64,000 bases of DNA, taken from NCBI RefSeq assembly GCF_003056335.1, contig NZ_PYWA01000003.1:367057-431056 (forward strand), read 5' to 3'. Shown in pieces: positions 60,916 to 64,000 of the stretch; the first letter of the stretch is position 1; every line of letters starts with the position of its first letter. Both the position numbers and the translations under genes were made by a program. A model generated the notes under the pieces. The model was not told the DNA's origin and ran no database searches. It saw nothing but the letters and a program-made list of their open reading frames with translations. The stretch comes from Paracoccus indicus. GTDB taxonomy: Bacteria; Pseudomonadota; Alphaproteobacteria; Rhodobacterales; Rhodobacteraceae.

Positions 60916-61344
60916 TCAGCCCTTGCGGCTTGCCAGCGAGGCGATCAGCGGGCGGATGCCGTTCAGATCATAGCCCGCTTTTTCGGCGGTTTGCATGATC
61001 TCATCCTCGGGCAGCTTTCCGGCCTGCGTCAGCGCCCAGAGCACGCTGCAGCGGTTGCCAGACCGGCAATAGGCAATGACCGGGCCTTGTCCTGCGGTCG
61101 CAGCAGCAAAGTCTGAAATCAACTGCGGCGTTACCTGGCCCGGATGAAACGGCAGATACCGATAGGACATCCCGGCGTCCGAGGCCGCCTTCGCCATGAC
61201 CTCATGATCCAGGTCCGATCCGACCTCATCATCCGGTCTGTTATTGATCAGCACCTTGAAGCCTGCATCGGCCAGGGCGGGAACATCCTCGGGCAGGATC
61301 TGAGGCGAAACGGCAAGAGTGGCGCTTAGCTGACGCAGATCCAT
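60916..61344 (-). CDS. TIGR01244/DUF442 family sulfur transferase-phosphatase-like protein
   Basis: This 142-residue protein has the DUF442 pattern: LAVSPQILPEDVPALADAGFKVLINNRPDDE, a central YRYLPFHPGQ and the active-site-like YCRSGNR (Cys93) resembling rhodanese or dual-specificity phosphatase loops. Homologues are often fused to or neighbour beta-lactamase-fold sulfide oxidising enzymes, but none is adjacent here. ATG 61344 is chosen because GAAAGGG lies upstream; it converges on the ArsC-like gene. Confidence 0.88.
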   Translation of the reverse strand: MDLRQLSATLAVSPQILPEDVPALADAGFKVLINNRPDDEVGSDLDHEVMAKAASDAGMSYRYLPFHPGQVTPQLISDFAAATAGQGPVIAYCRSGNRCSVLWALTQAGKLPEDEIMQTAEKAGYDLNGIRPLIASLASRKG

Positions 61345-61444
61345 GGGGGTGGCCCTTTCAAGATACAAGATATCCTTGGAACTGCCGGTTTTTTACGGCT
61401 GATGTCAAGCCCGTGCACCAGATCGGAGGCCAGCTGCGCGAAAT

Positions 61445-62116
61445 TCAGGCGGTCATCGCCGACAGAACCAGACCGGGCAATTCATCGAAGTGATCGAAGG
61501 CCCGGCTGTGGGGCAGCTCCGACACCGGAGATTTCCGGTAGCCGCCGGTGAACAGCAGCAGGGGCACGCCCGCCGCCGCCGCGCATTGTGCGTCATATTC
61601 GCTGTCGCCGACGAAGAGAACGCAAGGATTGTCGTCGCAGACGCCCATCCGCTGCATTGCCAAGCGCAGGGGCGCCGGATCGGGCTTTTTCTGGGGCAGT
61701 GTGTCACCACCAACCACCGTCTGCATCAACCGGTCCAGTCCGAAATGGCGCAGGGCCCCAAGCGCTGGCTGAAGCGGTTTGTTCGTGCAGATCCCAAGCG
61801 GATGTCCGGCATCGGACAGCCTTAGCAGCGCATCACGCATGCCCGGGTACATCTGCGTCAGATCGTGGGCATCCTCATAGATTTCCATGAAGCTGGCCAT
61901 GATCGCAGGTTTTTGAACAGGATCAACCTCTTGCGCCGCCATGATCCGTGTCCAGAGGATATCGACGCCGCCGCCGATGAAGCTGCGGACCTGTGCCAAG
62001 GTCAATGACGGCAGGGCAAAAAGGGCCATCACCTTGTTCACGCACCCATGAATGTCGGGTGCGCTATCGATCAGCGTTCCATCCAGGTCGAAAATGATCG
62101 GGCAGGGTGTCGTCAT
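61445..62116 (-). CDS. gph: HAD-family phosphatase (phosphoglycolate phosphatase-like)
   Basis: This 223-residue haloacid-dehalogenase hydrolase has motif I FDLDGTL with D10 and D12, motif II ICTNKP, motif III lysine in PQKKPDP and motif IV VGDSEYD. The helical cap is inserted after motif I. It best fits phosphoglycolate phosphatase, which clears 2-phosphoglycolate, but HAD specificity is hard to fix. It overlaps the upstream thioredoxin-like gene in ATGA. Confidence 0.85.
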   Translation of the reverse strand: MTTPCPIIFDLDGTLIDSAPDIHGCVNKVMALFALPSLTLAQVRSFIGGGVDILWTRIMAAQEVDPVQKPAIMASFMEIYEDAHDLTQMYPGMRDALLRLSDAGHPLGICTNKPLQPALGALRHFGLDRLMQTVVGGDTLPQKKPDPAPLRLAMQRMGVCDDNPCVLFVGDSEYDAQCAAAAGVPLLLFTGGYRKSPVSELPHSRAFDHFDELPGLVLSAMTA

Positions 62117-62667
62117 GGCGCTTTCCACTTGATCGAGCATCCCATGGATGCCACCTGATCAGCCGGTCCTTGCCCGGTTTCGGCGATCAGTTTGATCGCC
62201 TCGAACAATTCCCGCCGGGCATCCTCAGGCCCGGCATTGCGACCAGACGCATCAAGGCGCCCACGATACTGCAATTCACCCGCAGCGTTGTAGCCGAAGA
62301 AATCAGGCGTGCATTCGGCACCAAACAAACGCGCCACGGATTGATCTTCGTCATAAAGATAGGGGAACCGAAATCCATTTTGACGGGCCAGTTCGGCCAT
62401 ATGTTCGGGACCGTCCTGCGGATACTCCTGAACATCATTGGCCGAGATCGCCACAACGCCAATCCCCATGTCCATCAATGCATGCGCGTCCCTGACAACC
62501 CGGTCCAGGATCGAGCGCACATACGGACAATGATTGCAGATGAACATCACCAGCGTACCGTTCGAGCCTTTGATATCCTTCAGATCATGAAGCTTTCCTG
62601 ATCCGTCGGACAAAGCAAAACTGTGCAACGGTTTCCCAAAGTCACAGACTGGCGGCGACACGGCCAT
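62113..62667 (-). CDS. Thioredoxin-fold (AhpC/TSA-like) protein
   Basis: This 184-residue protein has a thioredoxin-like core with CNHCPYV (C44, C47) after MFI, then YLYDEDQSVARLFGAECTPDFFGYN typical of peroxiredoxin/redoxin-like proteins. ATG 62667 is preceded by AAGGAGG. It leads a two-gene unit with gph. It is likely cytosolic, since no signal peptide is seen. Confidence 0.9.
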   Translation of the reverse strand: MAVSPPVCDFGKPLHSFALSDGSGKLHDLKDIKGSNGTLVMFICNHCPYVRSILDRVVRDAHALMDMGIGVVAISANDVQEYPQDGPEHMAELARQNGFRFPYLYDEDQSVARLFGAECTPDFFGYNAAGELQYRGRLDASGRNAGPEDARRELFEAIKLIAETGQGPADQVASMGCSIKWKAP

Positions 62668-63134
62668 GGCGACCCTCCTTGAACCAACTATTGCAAGACT
62701 GCGCGATAAGCGCCAAAGGCTCAAGGGCATGGACGGCTGGATATGAAATGCCGGTTTGATACATAATACAGATTATTCGCGTATTGTACTGACACTGATC
62801 GACCTATGGCAGCGGTACGAATGACCGGCTGATGTTGTGCAGGTAGACGACTGGCTCTGCGCCAAAGGCATCACAACCTTAGCGATGCTTAGAACTTGTC
62901 AGAGGTACCCACCATTGCGTCTACCCAATTGCGTGTTCATCTTGACAGTGTTTGATCAGCCATCGGCAACTACATTCCTATAGGCCATGGCTACTGAGCG
63001 TAGAAATGCTGCTACTCAGAACGGGCTCGTGACTCAGTTGCAGTTTTCTCGGCAATCGCGCCATCGCCCACTCCTAGTGTCGCATCTGGTTAGTTTCTTG
63101 CGCTCTTCTGACGATGCCTTTTACGGAGATTCTC
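62668..63134. other. Gene-poor, lower-GC intergenic region
   Basis: About 467 bp holds no gene I can support. It is visibly richer in A and T than the rest (e.g. around 62755-62800), has odd codon use in all frames, and must contain the promoter for the thioredoxin-like gene. Around 62841-62875 one frame reads QVDDWLCAKG, faintly like the VDDWAWRKG region of ISL3 transposases; too weak to call. An open frame starting at ATG 62987 runs into the IS border and may be a cut gene. Confidence 0.5.
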
Positions 63135-63855
63135 TGAGCTACTCCCCGTCTCTTGCACAGGATCTGGTGTGATTTGAGCTACTCGCTGCACCTGCTGATC
63201 GGGTTGGTTGATATTATTCCTCCGCCAGTAGATCAGCGCCGGGGGCTGGCCGTTCACAGGGCTGAAGGCGGGCGGTGATGGTTGTAGAAGGTCATCCGTT
63301 TCCGAATGGCAGCTCTCGTCTCCGAACCGGTTTCCCAGGCATGCAGGTAGACACACTCGTATTTCGCTACGCGGTCCTGCGGTTCAGGTTGCGCCACAGC
63401 CTCTCGACGAAGATGTTGTCGAGGAACCGACGATTCCCATCCATCGAGTCCCATCCATCGAGATCCGCACGCCAGATCGACGCAGCCGATCCGTCCAAGT
63501 AAAGGACGTGAACCGGCTTCCTTGACGTCGCATGGCCGCTCGGACCGATGGCGCGACCATGCTCCATGTTTATGATCTCGGGCGGGCCGAACTTGTGGCT
63601 GGTCTCGTTCAGCGCGTCGACGCAGAACTGGGCTCTCAACATGTTCAATATTCGCCTGGATAGAACCGTGCGGGTGTGCCAGTCCATGATCGCCACGAGG
63701 CAGAGGAACCACGCCGCATTGGCAAGTAGGTGATGTCCGAGCACCGGACCTGGTTCGGGCGATCCACCCGCAGACCTCGTAGCAGGTAGGGGTAGGTCTT
63801 ATGCCCCTTCGTCGGCCTGCTCGTGTTGGGCTTCTGGTAAATCGGCGAACCCCAT
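63135..63855 (-). mobile_element. Remnant of an IS3-family insertion sequence
   Basis: The segment contains a decayed IS3-type orfB on the minus strand. Its left border is proposed at TGAGCTACTCCCCGTC (63135), which begins with the TG expected of IS3-family ends. The right part is cut at 63856 by the end of another element, so orfA and the other terminal repeat are missing or outside the window. Confidence 0.65.
63175..63855 (-). pseudogene. IS3-family transposase orfB, frameshifted
   Basis: Pieces of one transposase lie in order but in changing frames: IYQKPNTSRPTKGHKTYPYL and SDITYLPM (first D), then VAIMDWHTR, FGPPEI and NMEHG where the second catalytic Asp is replaced by Glu, then DNIFVERLWR (catalytic E), YECVYLHAWETGSE, MTFYNHHRPPSAL, and finally ALIYWRRNNINQPDQQVQRVA. 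At least three frameshifts and several substitutions break it. Not functional. Confidence 0.85.
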
Positions 63856-64000
63856 TGAACCACGCCGGGTTTGCCGGAGGCTGATTTCGGTTAGTTACGC
63901 GGCCACGGCTTCTGTTTCCATAGTGGCGTAGAAGTTTGCCTCTGCTTCTGCCGGCGGGATGTTCCCGATCGGCTCGAGCAGGCGACGGTTGTTGAACCAG
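63856..64000 (-). mobile_element. End of a second IS3-family element (continues past the window)
   Basis: A terminal inverted repeat-like end, TGAACCACGCCGGGTTTGCC (63856 on), begins with TG and abuts the first IS remnant. The adjacent transposase end fits the element type. It appears inserted into the orfB of the first element. Confidence 0.7.
63895..63999 (-). CDS. IS3-family transposase, C-terminal end (partial)
   Basis: The last 34 codons before TAA read WFNNRRLLEPIGNIPPAEAE, then ANFY-type sequence and end in AVAA. This is the characteristic C-terminus of IS3-type orfB transposases (integrase core end with N-R-R and PPAEAE). The rest lies outside the window, so intactness is unknown. 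Confidence 0.8.
   Translation of the reverse strand, partial: WFNNRRLLEPIGNIPPAEAEANFYATMETEAVAA

Noticed and set aside
62841..62875. ISL3 transposase fragment (QVDDWLCAKG)
   Set aside because: Only a few residues match the family region and stops flank it. Too weak to call.

Overview
This window is GC-rich and looks like a chromosomal segment of an alphaproteobacterium of the order Rhodobacterales, most likely Paracoccus or a close relative. The evidence is the gene set and family resemblance (gyrA, metK-ahcY, fabZ-lpxA-lpxI-lpxB, a TakP-like TRAP receptor, pntA-pntB, DUF6324, MmcB, DUF3422), several very small Rhodobacterales-type proteins, and a histidine tRNA of the alphaproteobacterial kind that lacks the extra 5' G. 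The genus is an inference. Most of the window is dense, ordinary housekeeping chromosome. Only the last 1.3 kb, at the right edge, is disturbed by insertion-sequence remnants.

Left part (1-16.7 kb): a truncated MscS-type channel; an AI-2E-family permease; gyrA; a dsbB/yqaA pair divergent from a zinc metallopeptidase; a cluster of small genes (two microproteins, a Coq10/RatA START protein, a membrane protein); the methyl-cycle operon ahcY-metK; a TetR regulator; typA; a 24-residue membrane peptide; and a DUF1285/hydroxypyruvate isomerase pair. Several strong intrinsic terminators separate the units.

Middle (16.8-28.8 kb): a four-gene, end-to-end coupled MoxR cluster (AAA+ ATPase, DUF58, DUF4159 protein, VWA/amidotransferase-like membrane protein) runs directly into the lipid A genes fabZ-lpxA-lpxI-lpxB. 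Convergent ridA/tauE, then mmcB, DUF6324 and tRNA-His follow. From 28.9 to 36.4 kb a complete oligopeptide ABC importer operon (oppABCDF order on the minus strand) ends in a single-polypeptide ABC exporter. cobU-cobT-cobS (late cobalamin assembly) lie divergently from it.

Right part (38.8-62.7 kb): a TRAP transporter whose permease genes converge on the receptor gene, with a MocR/GntR regulator divergent from the receptor; selO, an EEP nuclease and eno in one direction; obgE-proB; an acyltransferase and pepN; an Ala/Glu-rich membrane-anchored protein; the proton-translocating transhydrogenase pntA-pntB; an NCS1 permease and DUF3422 protein; a 24-residue lipoprotein with an ArsC-like protein; and a three-gene run of small redox/phosphatase proteins. 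The eno leader carries a palindrome resembling a LacI-family (CceR-like) operator. From 62.7 kb on, a gene-poor, less GC-rich stretch leads into a decayed IS3-family element, interrupted by the end of a second IS3-type element that leaves the window.

The most interesting candidates are the MoxR/DUF58/DUF4159/VWA-amidotransferase cluster, in which only one of three VWA-like proteins keeps a metal-binding motif; the microproteins; the Gly-rich tail of the TRAP permease; and the putative operators. No CRISPR array, rRNA operon or prophage was seen.
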